Shown here one piece after another: positions 10,054 to 22,847 of a DNA stretch of 64,000 bases (its first letter is position 1; the number at the start of each line of letters is the position of its first letter). The position numbers were made by a program, and so were the translations under genes. The notes below the pieces were generated by a model. That model was given only the letters and a program-made list of their open reading frames with translations, did not search any database and was not told where the DNA came from. Origin of the DNA: Anaeramoeba flamelloides (lineage: Eukaryota > Metamonada > Anaeramoebidae); contig JANTQA010000040.1 of the NCBI GenBank assembly GCA_027625915.1, positions 1,550,001-1,614,000 of the forward strand. The letters are read 5' to 3'.

Positions 10054-13000
10054 TTAATCTTTTTTGAACATTCTCAACATTTTTTGTGTAACCAAGAAAC
10101 CACCAGCAATATTGATTGTAGCAACAAAGATAGCAGCGGCGGCAATATAAGTAGTAGCTGTATTCCAATTTTCATTTGAAATTAAGGTCATACCACCTAA
10201 GATAACGATACCTGAGATAGCATTTGTGACAGACATGAGAGGTGTATGGAGAGCTGGTACGACATTCCAGATAATAGTCCAACCAATGACTGAAGCCATG
10301 GCGAATACACTAAGATGTGGGATAAATGAGTTTGGAGCAAAGAGTCCGATCAAGACAGCAACGGCAATCATTAAAATCCAGAAGAAGATTTGTTTGACGA
10401 TCATGGCGGCGAATGAAGGTTCTTTTGCTTCTTTGACGGCTTCTTTTTTCTTTTCAACAATTTCTTTGACTTCTGGTTGTGGTTTAGGTGGGACGAATTT
10501 TGGTCTACAGTCTGGCCATCTGATTTTACCATCATGAACGACACACATGGCATCAATAACTTCATTGTCAAAGTCGAGGTCGAAGTATTCAGCAGTTCTT
10601 TTTGGTTTTTCGACTTCTTTTGGAGCGAGTTTCATGTTGATGACTTCGTCCATAAGATACCAGAGATTGGTACCGTACATTTGTGATGATTGTGATCCCA
10701 TTCTTGAGGAGAGATCGGTGAGACCAAGGACGGTGACACCCTTGTGTTTGATGATTTTACCTTTTTGGGTTACTTCAACATTTCCGCCTGTACCGGCAGC
10801 CATATCGACGACAACGGAACCTTCCTTGAGGTTGTCGAACATGTATTCAAGGATCAATTTTGGAGCTGGTCGTCCTGGAATCATAGCAGTGGTGATGATG
10901 ATATCGACTTCTTTACATTGTTCGTTAAATAAGTCCATTTCGGCTGCAATAAATTCTTTAGACATTGTTTTGGCATAACCTCCTTGTCCTGTACCATCTT
11001 CTTCGAATTTGACTTCCAAAAATTCGGCACCGAGGGATTCGACTTGTTCTTTGACAACTGGTCTGGTATCGAATGCTCTGACAACAGCACCCAAGTTTTT
11101 GGCACATCCAATGGCAGCTAAACCTGCAACACCGGCACCAATAATCAAAACCTTGGCTGGTGGGTATTTACCTGCAGCGGTAACTTCACCAAGGAAAAAT
11201 CTTTCAAAGTGGGAGGCGGCTTCAATGACAGCTCTGTAACCACCAACTTTAGCCATTGAACTTCTGGCATCGAGTTTTTGAGATCGGGAGATTCTTGGGA
11301 CACAGTCCATGGCCAATGAGGTTACACCTGCGTCGCTCATTTTCTTCAAGAGATCTTCGTTTTGGGCTGGCCAGACAAAACTTGCAATGATTTGACCTTC
11401 ATGAGCAAGATCGACTTCATGTTCTCCGGTTAATTCGTTGAATTCTGGGGCGTGATATTTTAACATGATATCAACTTCCTTCCAAACTTGTTCGGCATCT
11501 TCCAAAATGGTAAGACCTTGGATGTTTTTTGTATTGATCGTCACTGAACATGGAATTTTCACCACATCCTGCTTCAATGAAGACTTCATAACCACTCTTA
11601 AGTAACTTTCTGGCGGTTTGTGGGGTAATGGCAACTAAGGTTTCTCCTTCATGGATTTCTTTGACACATCCAACTTTCTTGAATGTTTCTGGGATTTCTT
11701 CAATTTCTTCTTCGGTACTTTCGCTTTGGTCGATGTTATCTTGGTTTTTCAATAATCCATCTTCTTCATCAGATCCTTCACCGATGTTGTCGGTATCTTT
11801 CTTGAAAATTGGTCTCAAGACACCATTGAGTTCTTCGAGGGAGTCTTTAGCATTACCAAATAAGACTCTGGTGTTTTCCCTTGTAAAAGGTTGGGTTAAT
11901 GATTCCAGTGTAACCTCTTCCTTTTCCTCTTTTTAAGACAACAACTCTTTTAGCCTTCCAGACTTCAATGACTGGCATACCTGCAATGACTGATTCTGGA
12001 TCTTCGATGGCTGAGGAATTGACAGTATCATTAGCACCAATGACAATGACGAGATCGGTTTCGGACATGTCTGGGTTAACTTCGTCCATTTCCAAGACAA
12101 TATCATATGGTACGTTGGCTTCAGCAAGTAAGACATTCATGTGTCCTGGTAATCTTCCAGCAACTGGATGGATACCGAAGGTAACTTTCTTTTTGGCCTT
12201 TCTTAACATTGATGTTAAATCAGCAACGGCGTGTTGGGCTTGTCCAAGAGCCATACCATAACCTGGAACAATCATAACAGTTTGACTGTTAACAAGTGCT
12301 TCGGCTAATTCGTCGGTAAAGGTTTCGACATATTCCATGATCTTTTCTGGTTCATCGCCATCAGTTTTCTTCTTTTTCTTGGCAATCTTTCCTCCTTTGA
12401 ATACATTGACAAAGGATCTATTCATAGCTTTACACATGATGTATGAAAGAATGGCACCTGAACTTCCTACAAGTGATCCTGTGGTGATCAACAAATCGTT
12501 TCCAATGGAGAAACCAGTCATGACACCGGCCCATCCAGAGAGAGAGTTCAACATGGAAATGACAACTGGCATGTCTGCGCCACCAATGGCTGCAACAAAA
12601 TGAATACCTAAGAAAACGGAGACAATGGTGATGACAACTAAAAAGACCAATCCATCAACAAGATCATAAACTAATGTTGGGATTGCAAATCCAATAATAA
12701 GGAGAACTAAGAATCCATTGATTAAATGTCTTCCTGGGAGTGCAAGGATCTTTCTCATGAATTTTGGTTTTCCCATAAGCTTTAAGCAAGCAATAACGGA
12801 TCCAAAAAAGGTGATGACACCAATTGAGATTCCCAAAATTAAAAAGATTTTCAAGATGAAAACTTCTTTAGTTGTGTAATTGGCATTTCCAACAGGATCG
12901 AGATATGTAGCAAAGGATGCGAGCGCAGCGGCAAGTCCTCCAAAGGCATTCAATAGACCAACCATTTGTGGCATACCGGTCATTTGAACGACAATGGCCA

Positions 13001-13418
13001 TCCAACTACCAATGATTAAACCTGGAATCATAGCGATAATCAAGATCAAATATCCCCACGAGCTTACAGAATCGGAAATGGCAAGCATAATAATTGAAAT
13101 TGTCATACCAACAATTCCAAAAAAGTTTCCTTTTCTGGCAGTTTTTTGTGTACTTAATCCATAAATGGAATAGATGAAAAAGACTATGTTGTTATTTTTG
13201 TTATTATTTGGATTTTTAAAGTTACAAATAATAAATGTCAAATTAGCGAAACGTTAATTAAAAAATAAAAATAAAACATAAAATTACCAAAAAAAAAAAA
13301 AAAAAAAAAAGTAAAAAAAATTTTAAAAAAAAAAAAAAAAAAATTTTTAATAAAAAAAGAAAACACAAATCGAAAAAAATTCTTTTTCCTGTACAAAACA
13401 GTCTAAAAAAATTTCTTT

Positions 13419-13462
<44 letters not shown>

Positions 13463-13577
13463 TAATTAAAAAGAAAAAAAAAAAAAAAAATAAAGATGGT
13501 AATTTTAATTCAAAACAAGAATATTTACCTGCTGCAAGAATGTTAACAGTCTCAACAGTGTTTTGTATGTTAGACAT
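10054..13577 (-). CDS. Proton-translocating NAD(P) transhydrogenase, fused beta-alpha
   Basis: This membrane enzyme couples proton movement to hydride transfer between NADH and NADP and is a main NADPH source. The order is beta then alpha. Exon 1 (13577-13529) encodes MSNIQNTVETVNILAAV and joins exon 2 at 13183 (FFIYSIYGLSTQKTARKGN, the usual PntB start). Next come the dII membrane helices and the dIII NADP domain with GYGMALGQAQ, HPVAGRLPGHMNVLLAEA, GANDTVN and EVWKAKRVVVLKRG. An acidic linker follows, then the dI NAD domain (RISRSQKLDA, GAGVAGLAAIGCAKNLGA) and the alpha membrane helices ending MLRMFKKD. The reading frame changes twice, at T4 (11885-11888) and A6 (11525-11530 in coding sense); dropping one base at each gives about 1,058 residues matching the family. 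Family assignment is certain; whether the breaks are errors is not. Confidence 0.93.
13184..13528 (-). other. Intron of the transhydrogenase gene
   Basis: The donor GTAAATAT follows GCAGCAG, and the acceptor AACATAG precedes TCTTTTTCATC. Joining the exons restores ILAAVFFIYSIYGLS, which fits the start of PntB. At 345 bp it is filled with long T tracts (A tracts on the plus strand). Confidence 0.8.
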
Positions 13578-16500
13578 CTTTTTTTAGATAGATTTGAAAA
13601 AATTCAAAAAAAAAAAAATGACTAAATTTCACGGAAATAAAATTTAAGAAAACAAATTATTTTGGTGTAAAGATTAAAACCAATTTTTCTGACGGTAGAC
13701 AGATAATAAACAAATTGTTCAACGTCTTTGGTCTTTCTGAAAATTTGGTTGTTTTTATTGGTGAAATAATTTCCTCTTCACACAAAAAGAAAAAACCCAC
13801 TACATTCTAATTCTCTTGAAGCCGAGAGAGTAATCTTTTTTCAAGAGAATAAAATCTTCATAATTAATAGAAATATACCGAATTTATAACTCAAAATAAT
13901 GGAAAGAAACACAATAAAACAACTGTTGATTATGAATTTTCCAGAAAAAAGTTACATCAATTTTTCCAAATTTTGATAGAAACTTGTTCAAAAAAACCCT
14001 GTATTTTGAATTTTCTTTTTCTTCTATCCCTCAAAAAATTTCTCACTTTTTCTCAAGCAAGAATCAAACTTCCATAATAACAACGGCAATCGCTTTTTAG
14101 GAAAGAACTTTGCCATTAGTCAGTCATCTTTCTTTTATCTTTTTTTTTTCAAAAAATTATTACCTCTTATTCATTTGTTTGGTTATTTTTTCTTTTTATT
14201 TTTTTTAAAACTGTCAATTTTCATTCATTGAACTGTTTTTCGATTCAGAATTGGAAGAGGAGAAAATTCGTAATAAAGTTGAAAAAGAAAGGAATTATAA
14301 AAAAATTTTTTAAACGTTTTATTGAAAAATAAAATGTTGCTGATTTCTACAAATACAGTCTTTGGGAAATAAAATTTGTTGTTTGTTTTCAAGGATTTAC
14401 TTGACATAATTTGCTTTTTTGAGAAATGATGCTTTTCTTTCACTTACATCAAAACTTTACGAAAATTTTTTATTCTTAAAGCTTGGATCACGACAAAACA
14501 CCATTTTTCAACCAACTTATAAGATATAACAACCACGGTGATCATTTACTTTACTTGTCAAAAATACAATAAACATTTGTGTGAGAAAAATTATTTTGCG
14601 GAAATTTTAATTATTTTTGTTTACTAAATGGTTGTTAAGACTTTTACTCTAATAAATCAGAGGATTTAATTTACACACTGATTGGCAGTGTTAACTATTT
14701 TCAAGATAAATATACAATTCTTGCATAAAGTTCTTTTTGAAGATTTTTCATCCAATTTCTGAGTTTATTTACTTATGATCAACATTTAACCACAAACATT
14801 TCAAGAATTTATATAAAAAAAAAGATTGGCTATCCAAAACAGTTCGAGGAAGTCACTTTATTTCTCTTCTGGATCTATAATTAATTTATTTTTTCTAATT
14901 TTTGTCTTAAAAATTATTTTTTTATGACAACAAAAGAAAAAATCTTTGAATGAGAGAATTTTTTTGGGTTTTCTTGAACTTTTGAATCAACCAAAGTTTT
15001 TTGTAAATGGACTTTGAAAAGTAAGAAGATTATTTTTTGGTAAATTTTTTTTCTTTTTGTCTTCACTTTATGCAACACAAGGAACATAAATTGAATTTTT
15101 CATACACATACTTATGATTGTTTTTGATATATTTCAAGGGCAAAATGAAAAATGAAAATGAAATTTTTTTGTTGTTACCTCTGTTTTCTTCTGAAAAAGA
15201 TTTTCTTATGGTATCCAACAAATATTTTAACACTAAAATACCCACCATCTAAAATCATAATTTAATCTAAAAACAAAATCCGAAATATACTGTTTCTTGC
15301 AAAAAAAGCTAAAATTTTTATTTTTTACAAAACACAAAAAACAAATCTACTTTTGTATTTTTTTATTTCCTTATTGAAGAGAGAAAAAATTCTATTTTTT
15401 ACCCCTTTAAATCAATATTAAAATCCAATTTAAAAAGTCTTTTATGTGATATTTTTTCGATCAACGACTTTCGCAAATACAAAAAAAAATTCTTTTCTTT
15501 TTTTTTAGATGAGATTTTTGACAAAAATTTTTAAAAAAAACCACAAATATAATTTTTGTTGATAAATAGTGGTTCCAAATTGTTTTAACAAATTTAAAAT
15601 ATTTTTTCCGAAAAAAAACAATTAATTATTTATTGGGGCTTTGGTAATTTGCTTTTTTTTTTTTTTTTTTTTTTTCTTTTTCTAATTCGTACATTATTAT
15701 ATTTTTGAAAAATGGTGTTCCTAGAAAAAAACCACAGGTTAGATTTAAAAAGGGATTATTTCTATAGATTATTAAATTTATTTTTTAATTTTGTTCGAAA
15801 AAAAAAAAAATAATCTTGAGAAAAAAAAATAAAAAAAATCTTTTTTTACATATAAAAACCAACCAAAACAGATTAGACATACTTTGTTTTGTTCGGTTTT
15901 TATGGAAAATTCTCCGAATATTTTACATAACTGAGTGATCTTGTCAAAAAAAAATTTTTTTTTATTTCTTTCGTGAATAATTAATAAATTGATCATTTTT
16001 GTGAGAAGATGTCCAATTTCAAATTGTGAATATTTCCACAAAAACGTTCATAATTAACAAACCCAAGATATAATAACATTACACCACACATGGGCTAAAT
16101 TAACCCCTATTAAAAGTAATTTTTTTTTTAAATTGGAATTATACTGATTCAAAAAAAATAAATAAAAGATCTCAATTTATACATTATTACTTTTGAAATT
16201 TCAACCAAATTGTTTCAGAAACCAAACCAAAGAGATACATTTTCAACCACACAAATAATTATTCAAAAAAAAAAAGACAACAAATACAATTTACTCCCTA
16301 GACCAAAGGCACATGTACAAAATAATACATTTTTTATTTTATTGTTGAATAAGTTTTTATAATATTTAAACCAAATTTTTCTCACAATTTTATTTTATTT
16401 TTATTTTTTGTTTTAAATTTAAAAGGAATATTCCTTGAACTTTAGAAATAAAAAAACGAAAATTTACATTTTGTAAAATTTTAAAATTGTTGTTTTCATT

Positions 16501-17139
16501 CTAATTTATTTATTAATTTTGTAAATTTTTTTTTTTTTTTTTTACTTTAAAAACAAGAATTTGAAGTAAAATGTGGATTAAATATCCAATTGAACACAAC
16601 TTATAAATCCAATATCGCCATCTTAATATGGAAATGGCCTTTTGGATACTTATTAAAGATTGTCAAATATTTTTTTTTTAAATTAATCATCACCGTGAAA
16701 ATAGTGTAATGATTACCACATTTGAGTCAATCTGGTAAAATAGGAACAATATTTACAACTCTATGTTTATTCAAAAAAAAAAAAAAAAAAATCCACACCC
16801 CACATTACAACCCAACAGGCGTTTGACAAGTTGGTTATTAAATTTCTTTTCTTTTCAATTGTTTTTATTTTTATAAAAATATAAAACTTTTTTGGTTTTT
16901 TTTTTCCGGCATTTGAAACCACGGAAATATACTACAAATACTTTCTGGACTTATTGATATGGAATAATTCTTTAATAAACAATAAATTATTTTCGAGCCA
17001 AAGAGCCACATTTTTTAACAAATGAATTACACACATTTAAATGTTTTGATTTTATTTTATAACAAAAAATGACATTTGTTTATGTTAAAATTGAGATCAT
17101 TTTTTAACACTTTTTATTTATTTTGCTTTCTTTTTTCAC

Positions 17140-17530
17140 ATTTTATTATTTTTTTTTTTTCATATGAAACCTAATTCTTTTGTAATTTTTTTTTTTGCAA
17201 GATCGATAGTCGACTAAATAAAAATGTGTTATTTCAATAATATTAAAACAAAGTGGAAATGATTTTAGAGAATTCATATTGGTTTCTATTGGGATTTTAT
17301 TTGATCTTGGATTGGAGATGAAAACTGATATTTTTGCTTTTCCAAATAGGGAATGAGAATTTGCATTTTTCTATTTTTAGGAAAAATATTGATCTATCCG
17401 TTTATACAGATATCAGCTATTAAACATATGTATATATTATTCTACTTATTTCTTATTTGTTCTTCAAAATCCAATATCGAAAAATAATTGATATTTGAAA
17501 AAACAATTAGTCACCTTTAAGAGAAAGAAT
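17140..17530 (+). repeat. Decayed copy of the 0.7-kb MITE family
   Basis: Segments such as TTGCAAGATCGATAGTC (near 17197), GGTTTCTATTGGGATTTTAT (near 17281) and TTCTTATTTGTTCTTCAAAA (near 17450) align in order with the element at 35406-36109. The terminal repeats are not preserved. Boundaries are approximate. Confidence 0.5.
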
Positions 17531-18850
17531 ATTTTTTTTTCTTTTTTTAAAATGAAAAATATTGAAAAAGAATAAAAAACGTAATAGATATGATGATTTT
17601 TTTTTTTTTTTATTGGAAATTAAATTTTTGATTCCCAAAAAACCGTTTTAACAGTTATGGTTCTAATCACACTTTGTAGATAAAATATATTGAACATTAA
17701 AAATAGATTAATTATCTAAAATTATTTTGATAATTGTGATTTTTTTTTCTTAAATTGTGTTTATAAACCCCCTTGAAAAAATATTATACACCAATTTATT
17801 ATTTTATCTTCAGAGGAAAAAATATAAAAACACTCTCATTTTTTCTGTTTATATGTTAAATTGACTTATTACACTACTTTGGAATTTTAACCATTAAAAA
17901 AAGAAAGATAAAAATGAAAAAAAAAAGACATAACCACAATGCAAAAAAAAAAATGTAAAATGGAAAAAAATTGCCATAATGATATTAATTGTAAAATGAC
18001 AGTACTAGCTATTATTTTCTAATGAAATTTTAGTTTATTCTCCCCCCCATTTAAAAAGAAAAAAAAATACAGAAATTAGATTGATTATAAAATAAAAATA
18101 GAAATTAAAAAATTAACACACACAAAAACATTTTTTTCTTCTGAATTTTCAAAAATTCATATTTAATTATAAACATTAATAAAAAGAAAATTTTTATATT
18201 TTTTAGTTACAAATTTTTTCTATTCATATATAATATATTTAAATAATAGACATTAATTACCCAGAACAATCCCAAATTAATATATTTTTCTTGTTCATAT
18301 AAAAATAAATATAATAAAATTGAACAATTTACCAGTTTACAATTCAAACCAATTTGATAATTTATCACATTCACGATAAACTAAATTTGCGAGGTGTAAT
18401 ATTATTTTCTTTCTTTCTTTCTTTTTTTTTGGAGAAAGAAATCTGTAGCAAATCGATATTTTTTGAATTTTATGTCTTGCTTTAAAAATTTCAATTTTTT
18501 ATGAAATGTTAATTTTATTTTATTTCCAGATTGTTTTTTCAAAGCGTTACTATTTTTTGAGAGTAAAAAATCAAATTATCTTTTCTATTTTGAGATACTG
18601 TTTAAATTATAAACTTTAAGAAACCAATATCATCTTAACACATTAAATGTTTATAGTAATCTAACCTTAAAAACAAATAAACTTCTCTGCAAAAAGAAAC
18701 ATTGTTTTTAATTTTTGTAACCGACTTTAAATTCTTGGCAGGTATTTTTAACAATAGTAAATCAAGAACTATTATTATACATTTTTTTTTTTTTTTTGTT
18801 TTTATTGGTCTAAAAATCTTAAAAAAGTTACAAACAAAAAAAAAGGTTAT

Positions 18851-18863
18851 GGGGGGGGGGGGG
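18851..18863 (+). repeat. Poly-G tract (G13)
   Basis: Thirteen consecutive G in an AT-rich context, following a T15 tract and an AAAAAAAAGG stretch. It is one of three G runs of 12 or more in the window, all on the plus strand. Confidence 0.95.
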
Positions 18864-19063
18864 ATTGTACCCTATTTAGCATTCTTCTTTAACACAATTC
18901 AAGTTGAAAACAACCCAATCATATAAACAAAGAGAACATAATTTCCACCCACCTTTTTTCATTCCCTCTTTGTAACACATATATTTGACGAACTATGAGA
19001 ATATATTTTCATTTTAATTTTCTTTTTAGATTTTACCAATCGATTTTTAAGGTAAATCAGGTA

Positions 19064-19615
19064 TTTCCAAAACAGTGGGTATTTTTTTTTTAACATTTCA
19101 ATAAAAAATCATCATTGTTGTGAAAGTGTTCATTAATTGGGATTTCCATAGTAGATTAAATATTAATACCGATTGAATTAATAGCTAAGGCATTTATTTC
19201 AAAATATCTTTAATGAAATATTTCCAAAAAATGAAAAAAAAATAGCACTTTTTTTAGAGAAAAAAACTATTTCAATAAAAAACTAGAAATATGGAAAGGT
19301 CACAAATGAATTTTTAAACAACCTATTAATCTATATGTTTTCCAATTTATTTTAAATTAAACAAGTTATGATAACTATTTATTCAATCAAAAAGAAAAAA
19401 ATATACATCAATTTAGACTCCTAAAAAATATCAGATAAAATCGAGATCGGAAAATTTAATATTTTTAATTTATGTAATACAATACTAAGAAGCAAATTGA
19501 ATTATTATCAAGAATCTATAAAGGACATCTAATGATTTTTGATGTTTAAATACCTTTTTGAAGATTGGTTTATATAAATATATTTTAAAATACATTTGCC
19601 CCACTTTATTGGAGA
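19064..19615. mobile_element. 552-bp MITE, copy 1 (GTGGG family)
   Basis: The left end TTTCCAAAACAGTGGG, after a TA, pairs with the right end CCCCACTTTATTGGAGA, before a TA. The internal sequence aligns for most of its length with 22848-23430 (for example TATTAATACCGATTGAATTA against TATTAATACTGATTGAACCA). It has no open frame of note and is a non-autonomous TA-inserting DNA element by its ends. Confidence 0.65.
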
Positions 19616-20594
19616 TAGTTTGGATTGAAATTTGTTTTTTCTTTTTATTTTGTCATTCGTTTTTTATGGTAATAATTGAGCAAACAAAGAATCCGAAACA
19701 AAGAAAGGAAACTCAGCTTTCAGATCTGAAAAAATGAAAAGTCAATTGAACAATTCATTAATGTTTCCCTACTCAATAATCAAATATCAATCGAAAAAAA
19801 TGAAAATTAAAAAAAAAAAATATTACCCATTTATTATACAAACACCAGTATCTCGAATCAGAAAATAGTTCTTTTTTTTTGTGAGCTATTCAATTAAAAA
19901 TTGTTTTGAGAATCACCAAGATCTGCTTTCGAGAAAAAATCTGACAACACATGGAAATGAATCAACTTTGAACAAAACATTAACTTTTTATTTGGAAAAA
20001 TATTTGATCTTCGATTTCATATCATAAAAAACGGAACAAGAAATAGTTTTTGTGACTTTTAGATAAAAACTATTTTATTCTATTTTACAAACAGAAATGT
20101 GGTTCCTTTTGATGTATTTTTTCGGATACTTTTCATCAACATTGGTTATTAGCTCAAGAAATTCTTTTAAAACACTTAATTACTCTTAATCTTTGGTTAT
20201 TTGTGACTATAGTTCCAATTTGACAAAAATTACAATCAAAATAATTTCTTGTTGATAACGAACAACAAGGAGTGCCTTATTTATGAAAACGTAAAAAAGA
20301 GTTTATTGTTTTTTTGGTATAAAAATTTTGTTATCTGCAATCAGTTGTTTTCAAAAATGAACGACACCCAAGTTGAATTTGAACTCTAAAACCCAATTAA
20401 TCTATGAAAATAGAAGAATTGATTTAAATCATTTTTCTTCATTTTCAACCTTTTTGAAACCCAAACACATTTCAACCTGAAGAATGAATTGTTATACAGG
20501 ATTTGGAGGATTTCATTTTATTTGCAAAGAGGAGTTAAATGAGTAACATTTCAATGCTTTGCATTTTGATTTGGATTCTTTCCTTTTCACTAAT

Positions 20595-20628
<34 letters not shown>

Positions 20629-20632
<4 letters not shown>

Positions 20633-21140
20633 GTAAGAATCAAAATACTACCACAAATGATCAGCAACAAAACTCAAATACCCACCAAGTCAATAGTAAT
20701 ATTACACAACAAACAAATAATCAAAAGCAACTTTCAAAATTTCAGTCTTACAAAAAACATGGTAAAGCCTTTTCTTTTTCCAACGAACACCCACCCACCC
20801 ACCTTCGAAAAACACTTTTAATAAATTAACATTCTTTTGAAACACTAAACATATTTGAAATCTGCTATTATATAGGATATGAACGAACTTTTTATTTTTG
20901 ATCTTCGAAGGATCAAATTTGAAACTTATGCTCAGTATTCTTCAAAAATTCAAAGAAAAGAGTTTTTAAATAATTTTCAGAATTTACCAAAGCCCATCTC
21001 ACAAAATATTAAGGTCTCTGTTCTTCAACACCAACAGTTTGCCAAAAAATCTTCGCAATATGCAAAGGAATGCTACCAAATTCAAAACTATTGTACGAAA
21101 GCATTAAATAATCTCCTAAGTTCTGTTTTGTTCTATTATA
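20629..21140 (+). CDS. Small two-exon hypothetical protein
   Basis: I do not recognise this gene. The first part, from the ATG at 20629 (the in-frame ATG at 20539 would add only a poly-Phe run from a T tract), is Asn/Gln-rich and ends KQLSKFQSYKKHG. A candidate donor GTAAAG follows, with an acceptor TATATAG before 20876. The second part reads MNELFIFDLRRIKFETYAQY through KVSVLQHQQFAKKSSQYAKE to SVLFYY and then a strong donor, GTAAGTAAAC. The second intron may end at a TTTTAG near 21270, giving a few residues and a stop. As written the first intron joins out of frame; one base fewer in the A6 run before CATGG would make it phase 0. The helical, charged second part could be a small coiled-coil subunit. 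Function unknown. Confidence 0.4.
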
Positions 21141-21573
21141 AGTAAGTAAACAAATTTTGTAATCATTTTTAACAAAAACACACAACATTCAAAAACTATG
21201 TTGGAAATGATCAGAATTATTTTTTTTTTGTTCAAACGATAATGTTGTGAATTGAAGTTTTTGATTTTAGTTCTTCCTTTTAATTGTTGGTTTTTGGGTT
21301 TGAAAAAGAAAAAACCTTCTACTTTTTATTTGTGCTTTTTTAGTTCATTATGAGTTGCTCTCAAATAAATTTCAATTTAATTATCCCATTTTTTTGCGTG
21401 CGTTGTTTTTTCGAGAACAAAAAACCCCATTGTATTGTGGCTTAGTGTTAAAATTCGTGCCAGTCTAATTACAAAAAAAACGAAAAAAAAAACGATAGTG
21501 GGGCGGATTTTCAATTTTTTGACCAAATAGAATTCAAAGATGGTAATTTTGTTTTTCAGATACATTTGCTTTA

Positions 21574-21720
21574 GTGGGGGTAAGCACATTTGACCAATTT
21601 TGAGTGCCAGATTTTCTGAGAAATTGAATCATTCAAAAACATTTCCTTAACTAAATAAAGGAATATTTTTCTAAAATAGGAGGGTGTCAGGTATCTCCTA
21701 GTATAACATATTTACCGACT
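21574..21720 (+). repeat. Partial copy of the 1.2-kb element, left end
   Basis: After a TA, GTGGGGGTAAGCACATTTG is followed by CCAATTTTGAGTGCCAG and, 100 bases on, CTCCTAGTATAACATAT. This matches the order GTAAGTACATTTTTC, TTTTGAGTGCCACC and ATCCTAGTATAATTTAT at 1644-1775. A right end was not found. Confidence 0.5.
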
Positions 21721-21901
21721 ACAGTTTGAAATAACCATCACAAAAAATATTCAAAAACCGAAAATACTCAAAAAAATTTAATATTCACTTAAAGGATGAG
21801 AGTCTACCACTGAGAAGCCAAAAATTAAAGCACGTTGCTATTACGTGTAAATCACACGAGAGCTCTAATGCTTAAATGTCTTTCTAAAAATCCAATTAGT
21901 A

Positions 21902-22602
21902 AACTCTGTTTCAGTCAAAGGTTACCCAAAAAATACAAAAAAAAAAACATTTTTTTCAAATATCAATTATTTTATATAATTGACATTTGAAGAACAAATA
22001 AGTAATAAGGAGAATAATACACATCAAAGAATTGTTGATATCCTGTCTGAAATAAAACTAAAAAATCAATAGATTTTCTTAAAAATTGAAAAACTCCAAA
22101 TTCTTAGGTCCCCATTGAGAAAAACAATATTGTTCGTTTTGAACTTCTACTGGTATTTGAATAATAAATCGCAAACAATTTTCACTTCATTTTCCATACT
22201 TTTCTTTTAGAAATCAAATCCCCAAACGAAGTGTGTTGGTATTTGTGGTCTCTATTTGAAAAAGGAAATGAAAATGAAGTGAAAATTTTTCACATTTATT
22301 AAACAAATAATCAGATCAAAGATCGAATAGAATTCCAATAGAAATCAATATAATTTCTCAACAATCATTTCCATGGTTTCAATAACCTTAAAGTAACACA
22401 TTTTTACCAAGTGGCTATTGATCTTGCAATAAAAAAATTTTTGCAACTGAATTAGGCTTTAAAAAAAAAATCAAAAATGTGAAAAAATGATTTCAATTTT
22501 GAAAATTTTCAAAATAAAATTTTTCTTCTAATATCTATTCAAACCCTTTAAACACATGTATTTCACTCATTACAACTGGGCCCCTTTGACTGAAAAATAG
22601 TT
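21902..22602 (-). mobile_element. 0.7-kb MITE, copy A
   Basis: The ends AACTCTGTTTCAGTCAAAGG and, reverse-complemented, AACTATTTTTCAGTCAAAGG are both flanked by TA. The 701 bp align end to end, in reverse, with 35406-36109. A conserved internal part holds an inverted pair, TTTTCACTTCATTTTC and GAAAATGAAGTGAAAA, around CACAAATACC-type sequence. No coding capacity is seen. Confidence 0.75.
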
Positions 22603-22604
22603 TA

Positions 22605-22840
22605 GATTAGTACCATTTGTTGATCTCATCAATTACAAATGATCGTTGTATTAGTGAAAAAACCCCAAACAATTTTTCAGAAAAAAATCTGGATTTTCCT
22701 CCCGACAAATTTAAAGAATGAGTCTCCAGTCTTTAGACTTTGAAGTTGTAAAATATCTTTCTACAATTTACTACAAAAGTAGATTATCTACTAAAAAATT
22801 CGATTTTTTTAAAAAATACAATAATTAATCAATTCAAGAT
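22605..22840 (+). repeat. 230-bp dispersed repeat, copy 1
   Basis: GATTAGTACCATTTGTTGAT and TGATCTCATCAATTACAAAT, then CTACTAAAAAATTCGATTTT, align in order with 53836-54060. It abuts MITEs on both sides. There are no clear terminal repeats. Confidence 0.6.
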
Positions 22841-22847
22841 TAAGGTA

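Larger units (their letters stand above)
13578..20628. other. Noncoding interval upstream of NNT
   Basis: No gene is supported on either strand. Part of 17140-17530 is a decayed copy of the 0.7-kb MITE family, 18851-18863 is a G13 run, and 19064-19615 is a 552-bp MITE. A (TTTC)n patch lies near 18409. Otherwise I see only A/T tracts. Confidence 0.6.

Noticed and set aside
20539-20628. Signal-peptide-like start (poly-Phe) for the 20.6-kb gene
   Set aside because: The hydrophobic run is translation of a T tract, which is common noncoding sequence here. The ATG directly after it is the more credible start.
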